Source: Coffea arabica (Eukaryota; Streptophyta; Magnoliopsida; Gentianales; Rubiaceae). From it: a stretch of 64,000 nt of DNA. Position 1 is the first letter of the stretch. The number at the start of each line of letters is the position of its first letter. Both the position numbers and the translations under genes were made by a program. Of the stretch, positions 49,034-62,432 are shown in pieces. Below the pieces are notes generated by a model. The model searched no databases. It had not been told where the DNA came from and saw only the letters and a program-made list of their open reading frames with translations. The DNA lies in NCBI RefSeq assembly GCF_036785885.1, contig NC_092329.1, forward strand, positions 1,550,001-1,614,000. The letters run 5' to 3'.

Positions 49034-51013
49034 TTGTAATGTTCATCTTAACAACTTTTTGAAAACTTGACGTTCTTTTCTTATATTAGTATTTCTTTCA
49101 ATTTTTATTTGTCTATCTTTTCTATTTCTTTTTTTTTTCTAAATCAAAAGTAATATTAATTGAAAATGAAATCGTCTATCAAATTATGATAGTTAGTTTC
49201 GCAAATCCAAAAATTCAAAAAACTTTAAAAGAATTGTGATGATATTTTCTTTTTCAGTTTACAAAAATACATATCCTCCAGTACTCACCATTAAAAGAAG
49301 TTTTATCATATAGTGGTAGAAGTAGAACTATTGTCATAATTGATTATCAATAATAAATATGGTATTGAAAACTTGAGTTCTTTTCTTGTATTTATGTTAA
49401 ATATATTATAATTATTTTTTAAAGTGATTTAAATATTACAAGTTGAGGCTATTTTAGGGTATTCATTTTTTTTATCAAATCTAAAGTTTAATTAGCAAAA
49501 GCGTCGAATTATGAGAGGTAGATGTAATTTTTGACACAGCTCAATTACTTAAGTCGTACTCCTGTTATGTTTCTCTTCTTATTATTACTTAATAATTCGT
49601 GTTCGTGCTATACTGCTCATACAGTAAGGACAGGTACTGTTTCTTTCACTCGCCCAACCCAGATTTGAGAAATGCATCTAACCACAATGCCCACTTTTTT
49701 TTTTTTTTTTTTTTTTATGGCATGGGCCTCTTCTTTGGGTGACCGGATTTGTGCACACTATTAAAATAAGAGCCGTGGACTCCCAATTCACCAATGAGAC
49801 CGACGGAAAGGAAAATGTTCAGCGGGCCATGCATGTTTTAACTTTTTAAGGAAGGGAAAAAACACAATTGAAATTATACAATCCTCAAAATTTTTAAATT
49901 TTTTTTTTTTGAATCAGTTATTTGTCCTCTCAATTTGCTACCCAGGGTCTTGCACTGGACAAAGCTACTTGCTTTTCATCAACTATTCCAAATGAGGACA
50001 CATATGATTTACTTCTGCTTTGGAAAACGGAGAGAGATTTTTATGGGTTTTGGGCTCGTCTTTCTGTCTCGAGTGAATCTTCCCAACTTAAAAAGCACCT
50101 GCCAGAAGAAAAACGCTTGCGAAATTGTAGCTGTGCCCGCAGGCGCAACAAACTGTCGGAGTTATCCTTGGGACGAGTCCCTCCCGCTCCCTACTCTCTT
50201 TCGTCTCTTTGTGTTTGGCTGCTTGCTAAGTAGTAACTGCGACTGAAATACATAATTCGGGTTCTGCCGCCTGATTTGACAACCGTTAGAAGCCGCAACA
50301 TTCTGCCAGCCCAGGAGCTGACTACCCCTACGGCAATCAATGCACCCTGACCTTTTGGCATCCAATCTTTCGGGGCTATAAATACAGCCAATTTCCGTAC
50401 TTATCTAGGGTTTTTAACTCTCGAACTTCCAACCTTATCTAGTCTAGGTCTCTAACTTTGACATCGGAGCTATTTCGGAAGACGAGCCCGGCTCCCTTGT
50501 CTTTTTCAGCTGTGTTCAGTTCACAGGTTAGAGACTCGGCTCCGATAGTTCCTTTTTGCTTGCACCGTAGCCTACCTACAACATTCTTCCTCCTCCTTTC
50601 ATCTTTCAGTTTCAGGAGGAAGAATAAGAATATCTTTATCTTTACATACACATAAGAAGCACTTTGTCTTTCTACAGTGGTGCTGCTTTCAACTGCAACT
50701 CTGCTTCCACGGCTTGTACTTTCGGCTGCTGCTCTTTGCTTCAAACTCTTGTACATTCATTGAAATGGGCATTCAACAGCCGCGAATTTGGATTGTTTTT
50801 TGTTCTGATGCTTGTGGAGTTCGGTTTTATACTTATATATATATATATATATATATAGATATTATTATAGATATATATTATAGATAAAAAATATATATAT
50901 ATATATATTGTAGTTTTCAAGTGCATCGGGAGTGCTTCCAGATGCTGTACTTTCGACTTGTTTTGGACGTTCCACTGCACATTCACCTTTGCTTGAAACT
51001 TTAGAAACTCTTG
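49034..51013. other. Repeat-flanked region with no recognised gene
   Basis: Contains a T run (49688-49714), two overlapping unrecognised 103-aa frames (49922-50246), a TATA-like CTATAAATACA at about 50375-50385 and a TA-rich tract (50830-50910). Nothing supports a real gene. The stretch 50640-51000 could belong to the flank of the downstream Helitron. Confidence 0.4.
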
Positions 51014-52552
51014 TATATTATTTTTTGTATTTTTTGTATGTATACAGAATATAAAAATCTATACAAAATATTTCAACAAAATTTCTCATAAACACCTCTA
51101 AAAATAACTAATTTAGACAAGATTTATGTATCAATAGGTACATATAGTAGATATATATACATACAATTATAGATAAGTCTGACTTTCATATGTCTTAATA
51201 CTTTCTAAAAATATCCTATAAACAAATTTTTAAAACACTGCTAAAAATACCTAATTTAAACGGGATCCATATATATTTGTTTATCTATATATCAATAAGT
51301 ACATGGATTTGTGTATACAATTAAAATCTGCATTTATTCTTAAATACTTTCTAAAAACATTATAACAAAATTTCTGAAAAACACCCGTAAAAATAACTAA
51401 TTTAGACAGCATTTATGTATATGTTTATATTTGTGTATCAATAATCAATAAGTTTATTAGTGTATCAATAATCAATAAGTACATATAGATATTATAATAC
51501 ATACATAGATATATATATATGAGTATATTATTTTTTGTATTTTTTGTATGTATACAGAATAAAAATCTATACAAAATATTCCAACAAAATTTCTCATAAA
51601 CACCTCTAAAAGTAACTAATTTAGACAAGATTTATGTATCAATAGGTACATATAGTAGATATATATACATACAATTATAGATAAGTCTGATTTTCATATG
51701 TCTTAATACTTTCTAAAAATATCCTATAAACAAATTTTTAAAACACTGCCAAAAATACCTAATTTAAACGAGATCCATATATATTTGTTTATCTATATAT
51801 CAATAAGTACATGGATTTGTGTATACAATAAAAATCTCTATTTATTCTTAAATACTTTCTAAAAACATTATAACAAAATTTCTGAAAAACACCCGTAAAA
51901 ATAACTAATTTAGACAGCATTTATGTATATGTTTATATTTGTGTATCAATAATCAATAAGTTTATTAGTGTATCAATAATCAATAAGTACATATAGATAT
52001 TATAATACATACATAGATATATATATATGAGTATATTATTTTTTGTATTTTTTGTATGTATACAGAATAAAAATCTATACAAAATATTCCAACAAAATTT
52101 CTCATAAACACCTCTAAAAGTAACTAATTTAGACAAGATTTATGTATCAATAGGTACATATAGTAGATATATATACATACAATTATAGATAAGTCTGATT
52201 TTCATATGTCTTAATACTTTCTAAAAATATCCTATAAACAAATTTTTAAAACACTGCCAAAAATACCTAATTTAAACGAGATCCATATATATTTGTTTAT
52301 CTATATATCAATAAGTACATGGATTTGTGTATACAATAAAAATCTCTATTTATTCTTAAATACTTTCTAAAAATATTGTAACAAAATTTCTGAAAAACAC
52401 CCATAAAAATAACTAATTCAGACAGCATTTATGTATATGTTTATATTTCTGTATCAATAATCAATAAGTTTATTTGTGTATCAATAATCAATAAGTACAT
52501 ATAGATATGTAATACATACATAGATATATATATATATATATATATATGAGTA
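51014..52552. repeat. Higher-order tandem repeat, 508-510 bp unit, three copies
   Basis: Copies start at 51014, 51524 and 52032, each with TATATTATTTTTTGTAT. Copies 2 and 3 are nearly identical. Each unit contains three diverged submonomers headed by AACAAAATTTCTCAT, AACAAATTTTTAAAA and AACAAAATTTCTGAAA. These lie at 51075, 51221 and 51364, with the next unit at 51583 (spacing 146, 143, 219). The sequence is AT-rich and non-coding; the two identical 67-aa frames in it are repeat copies. Confidence 0.9.
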
Positions 52553-53280
52553 AACAAGTATCTATATGTTTATCTATATGCACTAATAAGTACATAGTAC
52601 ATATAACTACTTTTTTTATATATATAAATATGTGTGATTATAGATAAGTTTCGCTTTCATATGTCTGAATACTTTTTAAAAATATCCTACCAACAATTTT
52701 TCAAAACACTGTAAAAAATAGCTAATTTCAACGGGATTTATATATGTCTTTATATATATATCAAAAAATAAGTACATGGATAATTATAATTATAGATAAA
52801 TCTGAGTATTATATTATTTTATAACTCTTGTATATTATTTTTTTTATATACAATAAAAATCTTTACAGAATATTCTAAAAGATAATCTAAAAATTAGTTT
52901 GAATTTTTTGAAAAACTTTCTAAAAACATTCTCAAAAAAATTTTCAAAAACACCCCTAAAAGTAACTATGGTAGACACCATTTATATGTATATGTATACG
53001 TTTATATATATATATATATATATAAGATATAATAAAATAAGTATCATAAATTAAATATAAGTACATAGATAAATGTGATTGTAGATAAGTCCCACTTTTA
53101 TATATTGTGTATATGAATAATAATCAATATAATAAGTATCATAAATTAAATATAAGTACATAGATAAGTGTGATTGTAGATAAGTCCCACTTTTATATAT
53201 GTTAGAAATATATAAACACGTGTGTATGAAGAAGTACAAGCTATGCAGATACATAGATAATTGTGATCTCACAGAAATAG
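52553..53280. repeat. Degenerate monomers and a 95-bp tandem duplication beside the 508-bp array
   Basis: Diverged submonomers continue (for example CAACAATTTTTCAAAACAC near 52690 and AAAAATTTTCAAAAACACC near 52936). GTATCATAAATTAAATATAA and the following 45 bases occur at 53041 and again at 53136, a 95-bp spacing. Confidence 0.75.
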
Positions 53281-53982
53281 ATATGCATGATTTGAACTCA
53301 AATACTTTTTCAAATTTACCGTCTACACCCTGCTATGTAGCAATTTAATATGTATGCTATGAATCTGAAAAAGGATAGAAGGGACTTTTTATTATGACCT
53401 GATACTCATCTTTACCTAGCTGTCGACCACTGCATTTTCTTGTTTAGCAAATTCCCCTGGAAGTTGCTTCTGTTCTGGACTGGTCTTGATTCATTTTTTA
53501 TATTTTATAATATATAATATATAAGACATATATACATGGTCTTCATGCAACGTCTTCTTTTATATGCTTTGCTTTCCAGATTGTATGAAAATCTCCTTAG
53601 CAATTCTCCTCAACTAAATACCTCAAACACCAGGTACTGGAATGTTACTTGTTTCACAATTTTTTCTTTAATATCTTCTGATATCATTCTGATGTTTTGT
53701 TCTGCTCATTTCCTTATTGATAAAAAGATCTGTGTTTACTGACTTCAGATCCTTTTTTTAGCTTGCGACAAGTCTGCTTCATAACTCTGTGCTTTGACTA
53801 CCGATGGAGGTATTCCCCCAGTAGCTCCTTTAACATATTCCTTAGCTTATTCAAAGTATTTCGATACCACTTTTGTACTTTCTGCTTTGGTATCGTTCAC
53901 TTACTTCATGCAACGAACTATGCTCTCTTCCCTGCATGCATATATCGACAATAAAAATCAGTTGTTCTAGCTAAGAAACATT

Positions 53983-56900
53983 ATGAAATCCTCTGAGTTA
54001 TATGCACAAAACGATGATCTCAAAATCCGTGAGAAAAAAAATGAAAGAAATAAAAAAGCTAGAGAAAAATTTGCTGCTCTTTTTGTCGAACAAAAGGAAA
54101 CTCATCGAAGAAAAAATAGAGAAGCGTATCACAGAAGAAAGATGACCAAACTATTGTCCAAGACGCTTGATCCAGAATTTGTACAGCCTACCAAAGAGTC
54201 GAATATCAAACCTCTTTTCAGACCAGCCAGTACCAACAATAATAATGATGGTACGTATATACTCCAACACAAAGCTTACAAACATTTTTAGTTTGCAGTT
54301 TCTTTGACTGAAAATATGAAACAATGAAAATATGTATTATTATACACAGGAGTGCTAATGCCACAGTTAATTGAGCAGCATCTTCATGACACAGGTATAT
54401 ATCTTGAGGTTCACCTACTTTTTTTTTCTCATATTATTACATTCCTATTCACTTTTTATCTCTTAAACATTCCTTTTCTCTTGTTATACTTATATTGACG
54501 TTTAAAGCCCCAAAAATTGCAGTTGCAAAATATGATAGAAGTACACTTGCTGGAACATCTGATACAAATGTCACCACAGCTCTTTTTTCTAATCTTCAGT
54601 TACCTAGCTCCAAGTATCAGAGTAACAATGGTAAACTTCAACAAAATATCCCTCTGTATCAATGTCAGAGTAACAATGTTTTCCATATTTCCTATTTTTT
54701 TTCTTACTGTTTGCTTCAGAAATGCATTATACTGGTTTGTCCAGACTTAACTTTGGAAATACCTGTTTCTTTTCCACATGACATACATACAAATTGTTAT
54801 CTGCATTTACAAGGTCTATCAATTCACGTAGGCAGTCAATGCAATCATGATAAACACCCAATTCTTCTTGATATCCAAAACTATCATAATAATATATTTC
54901 TTGTTCCCTAATATAATCAGCTATTTACTTTTTTGTATGCCACAGATAATCAATTCTGTGTATCGCACCCTGGATCAAATCTCAAGAATAGTCTCTTTTG
55001 CTTTTCTACTTATGAAGAAGGTCTTCATTTCTATCATCTTCGTGTAAACATAATTGGTTCTATGACAATTGTTATTTCAGCTACATAACTGAGCTTTTCT
55101 TAATTTTCTAAAACCTAGGTAATTGTTCAGGCACCAACCACAAGCATATATGCTCGGATAGTGGTGCACAGCATGACAAAGGTCTGAAACTACTGCAAAT
55201 AACTTGTTCTTTAATTCTTTCAAACAATCTTAAGCACAAAAATAAACTGTTCAATATATGATGCTTTACTATGTTCTTCTCACTCTTCCACTATCATTTA
55301 TTTACATTGCATCAACAGCTAAATCCTTCATGTGTATGAACTGCTTCAAATTTCTTCCCCAAAACATAGAAGATGCTCCAGGTAGTTGACACTGTTAACA
55401 ACTTTAGGTATACAAGATTCTACTCAATCGTATTTAACATCTACATATATTTCTTTTCTTTACAATACCATTGATTGCACAACTTTGCCTTTCTAGAATT
55501 GTTAGCATTTGCAAAGGAATATCAAGTCAGCCAACAATGCTTAAAATCTATTGCTAAAACACAAAAAGGTACAGATACAACCTCAATTATTAATTTTCAT
55601 CATCTAATGATCATTAGATTAAGCCTTTGTATACTAAAGTCAATTATGTTCTATTAACTTCACACAGGCAACAAACGTTCAAGGTCAGCAAGAACTCAGA
55701 AACCTCACAACAGAGGTATAGAAACAAAAAGTCTTATTAATGTAACATGATATTCATTCAAAACTTTTTTGTCATTCTTTTTTTTATATTCAATAATTAC
55801 TATTACATTCATTGTACTGTAGGTGGAAAAATTCCAGATGGAATTGAAGCATTGAAATGCATCAGCAATGAACCAGATATACTGGCTCCCAAACCAGATT
55901 GCAGCTACTGCGAAGCAAAAAAACTTCACTCTGAAACACCAAATTTCTGCTGCTCTGCTGGTCAGATAGTTCTCCAAGAGAACAAATTTTCATATATTCT
56001 CATCGAACTATATACTGGTCATTCTGCTGAAGCTCTTTCTTTCAGAACATATGTCAGAACATACAATAACATGTTTGCCTTCACCTCTTTCGGAGTACAT
56101 TATGACAAATCCCTATGTAGAAGAACTAATGGTATCTACACATTCAAAGTCCAGGGACAAACCTATCACTTCATCAAGGATCTTATTCCACATGAGCAGA
56201 AAACTGTTTATTTGCAGCTATATTTTCATGATACGGAGCACGAGTTAGAAAACAGACTGGCTACATCAGAAAAGCTAACAGAGAGTGCGGTGAAAAAGAT
56301 TATGCATGTCATGGAATCCAACCCCTATGCCTCTTTTCTGCGAAGCTTAAAAAATGTTCCGAATCTTGACTCATATCAGATTGTCTTAAAGTCTCACTCA
56401 GAGAATGACCAGAGAGTTTGGAATCAACCAACTGCATCCCAAATTGCAGCCTTATGGGTAGAGGGCCAAGAATCTGGAGAAGGATACAAAAGGCACATCC
56501 AAATCTATACTAAAGAAGGCAAAGATCATCTGGTGCAATATTATTATGGATGCTATGATCCATTGCAGTATCCGCTACTGTTTCCATTTGGAGAGACAGG
56601 ATGGCATCCTGGTATAAAAAGAATAGCACCACATAATGCAAACAAAAGATAAAGATCCAATAGAACAGGCAACTGCTCTGCTGCTTTTACTAATTGCACA
56701 TCTGCAGAAGAACTAATAGGAGCTGAACACCAAGGTATGGCAAAAATTATAGTAAATAATTATATTCCCCAATATACAGTTACTATATCATTAGATTGAT
56801 ATTGAATAACATGTCCTACAGCTTCTGACAATCCTGAAAACAATAAAGAGTTTGTATCTATGCGTGAGTATTACGCATACAAGTTGCAGATGCAAGAAAA

Positions 56901-59900
56901 GTACACTCCAGGCATACTCAACACCGGCCGACTACTTCAATAATATGTCATCGATATGTATATCAAAATAGAATCCCAGAGGCTTGACTATTACAGAAGC
57001 CGACAACAGTTAATAAGAAGAGAGGAACTTCAAGGCATAATGGACAGTGTCATCGCAGGACATTGCCAAGGATCCAAAATAGGTCAGCGAGTTATCCTTC
57101 CAGCATCATTCATAGGTGGTCCTCGCGACATGAGAAGAAGATATGTTGATGCTATGGCTCTCGTGCAAAAATTTGGCAAACCAGATCTATTCATCACTAT
57201 GACATGCAATCCTTCATGGCCTGAGGTGAAAAAACACATGCTCCCTACTGATGAAAGTCATAACAGACCAGACTTATTGGCTCGAGTTTTCCATGCTAAG
57301 CTTGATCTTCTGAAAGAGCAACTCTTCAAGAAACAAATATTTGGATCAGTCGCAGCATATACCTATGTTGTTGAGTTCCAGAAACGTGGTCTACCGCATG
57401 GTCATTTCCTCATAATCCTAGAGGCAGCTTCAAAACTTTATTCCACAGAATCTTATGATAAAATCGTCAGCGTAGAAATTCCAGTTATAACAGCAAATCG
57501 ACATTTATTCAGTATGGTTCGAAAGCACATGATCCATGGTCCTTGTGGAGCACAAAATCCAGATAATGTTTGTATGCAAGGAAATCAGAGGAAAAGATGC
57601 AGAAATAATTATCCAAAACCATTTGCTCAGACAACCTTTCATGGCAAGAACGCGTATCCTACTTACCGAATGAGAAATGATGGACAGAAAATAATGGTTT
57701 GTGGCCATCAGCTTGATAACAGATGGGTTGTTCCACACAACGGATACTTATTAGCAAAATTTGATTGTCATATAAATGTCGAAATCTGCTCCACTGTGAA
57801 AGCTGTCAAATACATATACAAATATATATACAAGGGTCATGATAGGATTCATTTCAGAGTAAACTCAGATAGTTGTGCTGAAGGCAATAATAACTCTCAA
57901 TCTCTTCCAATCGATGAAATAAAGGACTTCCAATCAGCTCGATGGGTGTGTGCAGTTGAAGCAATTTGGAGAGTATTCAGATTTAACCTCAGTGAAATGC
58001 ACCCTTCTGTAATTCATCTCCAACTTCATTTACAAAACTGTCAATCCATGAGCTTTACACCTGATCAAGACCTACGGGATGTAGTCAGAAACAAGTATAG
58101 AAAGAGAACCATGTTAACAGAATTCTTTTACATGAATTCTATGGACAAATGAGCTCAGCATCTTAACTGTACATACAAAGAATTCCCAGAGCACTTCGTT
58201 TGGTACCCCGGAAGGAAGAAATGGGAACCTAGAAAGCAGAAGGACTGTATTGACAGAATTGTCGCAGCAAGTATAAAAGAAGGAGAACATTATTTTCTTC
58301 GACTACTCCTAACACATGTTAAAGGCCCCAAATCATTTGAAGACCTCAAGACTTTCAATGGAACATACGTCAACACATTTCGTGAAGCAGCAATTTTCAG
58401 AGGATATTTTGAATCAGATACATCACAAGAAAAATGCCTTGAAGTAGCCAGTTCATATCAAATGCCATACATATTGAGAAGGCTGTTCGCAACTCTGCTG
58501 GTACATTTTCCTCCATTAAATGCTAGAAAGCTATGGAAAAAATTTGAATATTGTCTATCAGAAGATTTCATCAAAATATCAGAAATATCAACTGATGAAA
58601 TACGATACAAGGTTCTTGAGCAGATAAACAGTTTTCTTGAATCAATGGGAAGAGATATCAACTCATATGCCCTGGTTCCATATCCTCTAAATTTTAATGA
58701 TCTGAACAAGAACACGAGGGACACAATAGCAGAAACAAGAATTACTGTGCTAGAGTCTGATCTCCAAAGAATTGATCAATTAAACAATGATCAGAAAATT
58801 GCCTTTGATATAATCACTCATGCAGTATTCCAGGAAAAACATGGATGCTTTTTTGTTGATGGACCAGGTGGAACGGGAAAAACCTTCCTCTATCGAGCAT
58901 TATTAGCTGAGGCAAGATCCATAGGATTCATTGCGCTGGCTACAGCATCATGCGGATTAGCAGCTTCAATATTGCCTGGTGGAAGAACAGCTCACTCAAG
59001 GTTCAACATACCACTAGATACAACAAAAAATAAGAATTGCAGAATCAGCAAACAAAGTTCATCGGCAGAACTTCTGCAAAAAGCCAGTCTTATAATTTGG
59101 GAAGAAGCTCCAATGACAAATAAAAGTTTAATAGAAGCTGTTGATAGATTACTCCAAGATCTAATGGACTCGAACGCCTTATTTGGATCCAAAGTAATCG
59201 TTTTCGGAGGAGATTTTCGACAGGTATTACCAGTTATTCCTAAGGGCACAAAATCAGAATTCATTTATGCCAGTATAGTCAAATCATATATATGGCCACA
59301 CCTCCACAAGCTTCAACTCACAGAAAACATGAGAGCAAGGGATGATCCAGAATTCATTGAATATTTGCTCCGTGTTGGAAATGGAACAGAACCTACTGTC
59401 AACAATGACTGTATACAAATACCTCCATCAATGCTGATAAGATATACAAATGATGAAGATTCAATCAAAGAGCTGACTACCACGGTATTCCCAGATTTGA
59501 CAATATTCTCTCATCATGATTTCTCGGCTGTAAACCGTGCTATACTCACAACAAAAAATGAGTTTGTTGATCAGATTAATCAGCAGCTCATACACCATAT
59601 GCCTGGTCGAATTCAAGAATACATTAGCCGAGACAAATGTATTAAGGATTCTGACCAAACAATCATGGAGGACTTCATAAACGCCCTAACACCAAATGGA
59701 TTTCCACCTCATAAATTGATTCTGAAGCCAAACACTCCAATTATGCTACTCAGAAACATTGATCCATCCCAAAGACTATGCAATGGGACAAGGCTCATCT
59801 GCAAATCTTTAAACTCCAACGTCATACATGCAACAATAAGTTGTGGAGAATTCACTGGCAAAGAAGTCTTCCTTCACAGAATCTGCTTCAGAATAGAAAA

Positions 59901-60180
59901 TGATCCAGAGTCACCAGTATCTTTTGAAAGAATACAATTTCCTATTCGACCATGCTACGCCATGACTATAAATAAGGCTCAAGGGCAGACCCTAGATTTT
60001 GTGGGAATATATTTACGTGAACCAGTTTTTTCACACGGCCAGTTATATGTAGCAATGTCAAGAGCCAAGAACAAGACTTCAATAAAAATTCTGATCAAAC
60101 CAGCTATATTCAGCACTGGAGTAGACTCAATAACACATAATGTAGTATATAGAGAAGTATTAGATTTGGCAAATGAATAG
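53983..60180 (+). pseudogene. Helitron Rep/PIF1 helicase (RepHel), three in-frame stops
   Basis: Start ATG 53983 (MKSSELYAQN, then a basic Lys/Arg-rich region). Small exons follow: 54350-54394, about 54523-54630, 54946-55020, 55119-55181, 55370-55381, 55497-55568 and 55668-55715. The main exons are 55823-56734 and 56822-60180. The Helitron-like N-terminal domain includes CCSAGQ and FPFGETGWHPG. The Rep domain includes QKRGLPHGHFLIIL (HUH motif) and AVKYIYKYIYKGHD (paired tyrosines). The helicase has Walker A GPGGTGKT, IIWEEAPM, GGDFRQVLPVIPKG, and a C-terminal QGQTLDF ... YVAMSRAKNKTS. Stops interrupt the same frame at 56650-56652 (TAA), 56941-56943 (TAA) and 58150-58152 (TGA). There is no frameshift across more than 4 kb, so decay is recent. 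Exon boundaries in the N-terminal part are inferred; one exon near 54814 is unresolved. Confidence 0.88.
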
Positions 60181-60283
60181 CTTCTTTATTTATTCATACG
60201 CATATGGTTACAGCATACATTAAGTATTCTATCCTCATATTCTTGCTCAGAAACTACCCATTACTTGTTCTTCTGTATTACAG

Positions 60284-62432
60284 GACGACAGAAAAGTCAT
60301 AGGATTTGCTGAGATCGTCCCCGGACTTCAATACTAGACAACGATAGTCCAAGTCCTTGATAAGCAGAAACCCCTACTATCAAAAGCAGTAAATCGTTAT
60401 CAGAAGCTTACTCTGATTGATAACCAGGTAAACACAGTAATAAATTCTGCCACAGAGTTATCATGCCTCACTGTACACATTCGCATTCTAATCAAAACCA
60501 AATTTCATGTATAGGGCATTACAGTGGAAGTTATGATATACAAGTCAGATATAGAATTCTTTCGCAACCACTTCAACCTGTACAGACGTTACATGGTATC
60601 CAATGCAAGAGTTGAATACACTCCGCCGGAATACCGTGCACATGAAAATCAATGCACCTGGTATATTGACAACTCTACTGTTGTCCAAGCAATCGATGAA
60701 GCAAGCTCTCCAGAAATTCCCCCTGTTTTCACATTCACACCTTTCAGAAGATTCTATCAACACATTGATGACGCTTCAGACATAGGTAATGCACAAAAAT
60801 TAAATTCAGCTCTATTATACTCAATACATGACTACTTAGTTTACCTTTGATAAATGACAAAAACAGATACCCTTGGCATTGTTACACAAATTCATCCGCG
60901 AAATCACAGAGGACCTACCCCAACCAGAGAGATTGTGATCATAGATAACAGGTAACTTGCATCATTTATCAACCAATGGCTTTACACACAACACAATCTT
61001 CATTTTAACACATATACAACAATGCCAGCTAAATATCTAACCAACTGTATTGCAGCTTCATGCCAGTCATCTTAACTCTGTGGGGTGAGCATGAAACAGA
61101 TGAAGGGCAGACTATTGCAAATATCATTCAATCAATGCCACTCATTGTCGCACTTCGAGTGAAAGTCTCATCCTATCACAGTAAGTAAACCACAAAATAT
61201 TACAACTGAATCATTTATACAGTCCATCATTTTTTAATACACATAATGTTTCAACTCTGAATCTATCAACAAAGTTTGGCTCAAGTATTTTGGTGAACCC
61301 TCCTATACAACAAGGTGCCTCACTGAAACAATGGTAACCACTTGCTCCCATACAAACCCACCAACTGTTGCCATACAAATATCTTCAAAATACTTTAACA
61401 GCTAATCATCACCATCTCCTTACAAGGGCTGTGGAAAACAAGTCACAAATTACTGAGCTCATCGCACAAAAAGCATACTGTGATCGAGCAAAACTCCTAC
61501 CACAACCCTCCGAAGATGAGCTCTGCACAATCGCAGAGTTCCTAAAATTCCCAACGGTAAGATTCTACAACTTTGACATCCACACTTCTCTACTGATCAC
61601 ACCTGCCACAAAATTAACCAGTTGATAATATATTTTATTCTCAGAAAAAAGCTTATTGGATTCAAGGAACTCCACGATTTCTTGACAGAAGCCAACACCT
61701 ATGGTATAATGCATGCTCAAACTGCCATAAATCATTCAGAGCAAAACCACTCTGAAAAATTATCTGCACTTCTTGCAATAAGCAAGTGAATGTCATTCCA
61801 AGGTAACTAACAGAACAACAATATTATAAGTTATTCCACCACTCATTACTGCACTAATATCTAATTTCTATTGCAGATGCAGATTAACCATAGAGCTGGC
61901 TGACTACTCTGGAATGCTCACACTTGATCTATACGACAATGATGCAGAGCAACTATTGCCCTTCACTCTACTTCAAATTCAAGAACTTGAAGACAAGGTT
62001 AGTACATCCCCAGCACTAAAATTTATTAACCTCCAGTTACACAATAATTGCCATACATTCTATCAACTAATACTCAAATATCAATATTACAGCATCAACT
62101 CAACTACATTGCTATTGAAGAAGCTATTGAAAGCACCATTCTGACTTGCTTTGTGAAAAAAATGATGGGAAACCGTGGATCTGGGGACACAGAAAAATAC
62201 ACAACCATAATAGTGCACAAAGCAAATGCTGCAGAAAATCATATCAAAGACTTCTACAACTCCAGCATCAGTTGGTACTTCCTCTACATGCCCTTCCTCG
62301 ACTCCAGGACCATCAACTGCAGAGGCTGTCCCAAAACCCACAACTTTCGACAGCAACTTATTCACAGCGCTCAAAATTACAGAGAGTCCAACTAAGAGAC
62401 AGCGCACTGACGTGACTGATATGGAGCAGTAG
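60284..62432 (+). pseudogene. Helitron RPA-like single-strand DNA-binding protein, broken
   Basis: Exons read in order: 60284-60427, 60515-60785, 60867-60951, 61056-61180, 61275-61333, 61427-61556, 61645-61802, 61877-61997 and 62093-62432. OB-fold type sequence is visible (TIVQVLDKQ ... YQKLTLIDNQ; IVTQIHPRN ... REIVIIDNR; VILTLWGEHE). A C4 zinc finger follows (CSNCHKSF ... CTSCNKQ), then a DNA-binding C-terminal fold (LADYSGMLTLDLYDNDAEQLL) and a Ser/Thr/Pro tail ending TKRQRTDVTDMEQ. Breaks: TAG at 60335-60337 in a place where related proteins carry Trp, TGA at 61753-61755 inside the zinc finger, and a one-base frame change near 62225-62250. Such proteins are thought to coat single-stranded DNA during Helitron replication or capture. 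Confidence 0.8.

Larger units (their letters stand above)
53983..62432 (+). mobile_element. Helitron coding region (RepHel plus RPA-like), inactive copy
   Basis: A rolling-circle transposon is recognised from its Rep (HUH, two-Tyr) plus PIF1-type helicase protein, followed on the same strand by an RPA-like gene with OB-fold and zinc-finger exons, the usual content of plant Helitrons. Termini were not located: neither a TC 5' end nor a CTRR end with its preceding GC-rich hairpin was found. The true element is therefore longer, perhaps including the tandem repeats to the left and the frame at 63.2 kb. Nonsense changes in both genes mean this copy cannot make full-length proteins. Confidence 0.88.

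Noticed and set aside
49922-50246. Two overlapping 103-aa plus-strand frames
   Set aside because: They overlap in different frames, lack recognisable motifs and have no splice or regulatory support.
51425-52136. Two identical 67-aa minus-strand frames, and a thought of a CRISPR-like array
   Set aside because: They are the same segment in two copies of the 508-bp tandem repeat; there are no short repeats with unique spacers, and this is plant DNA.
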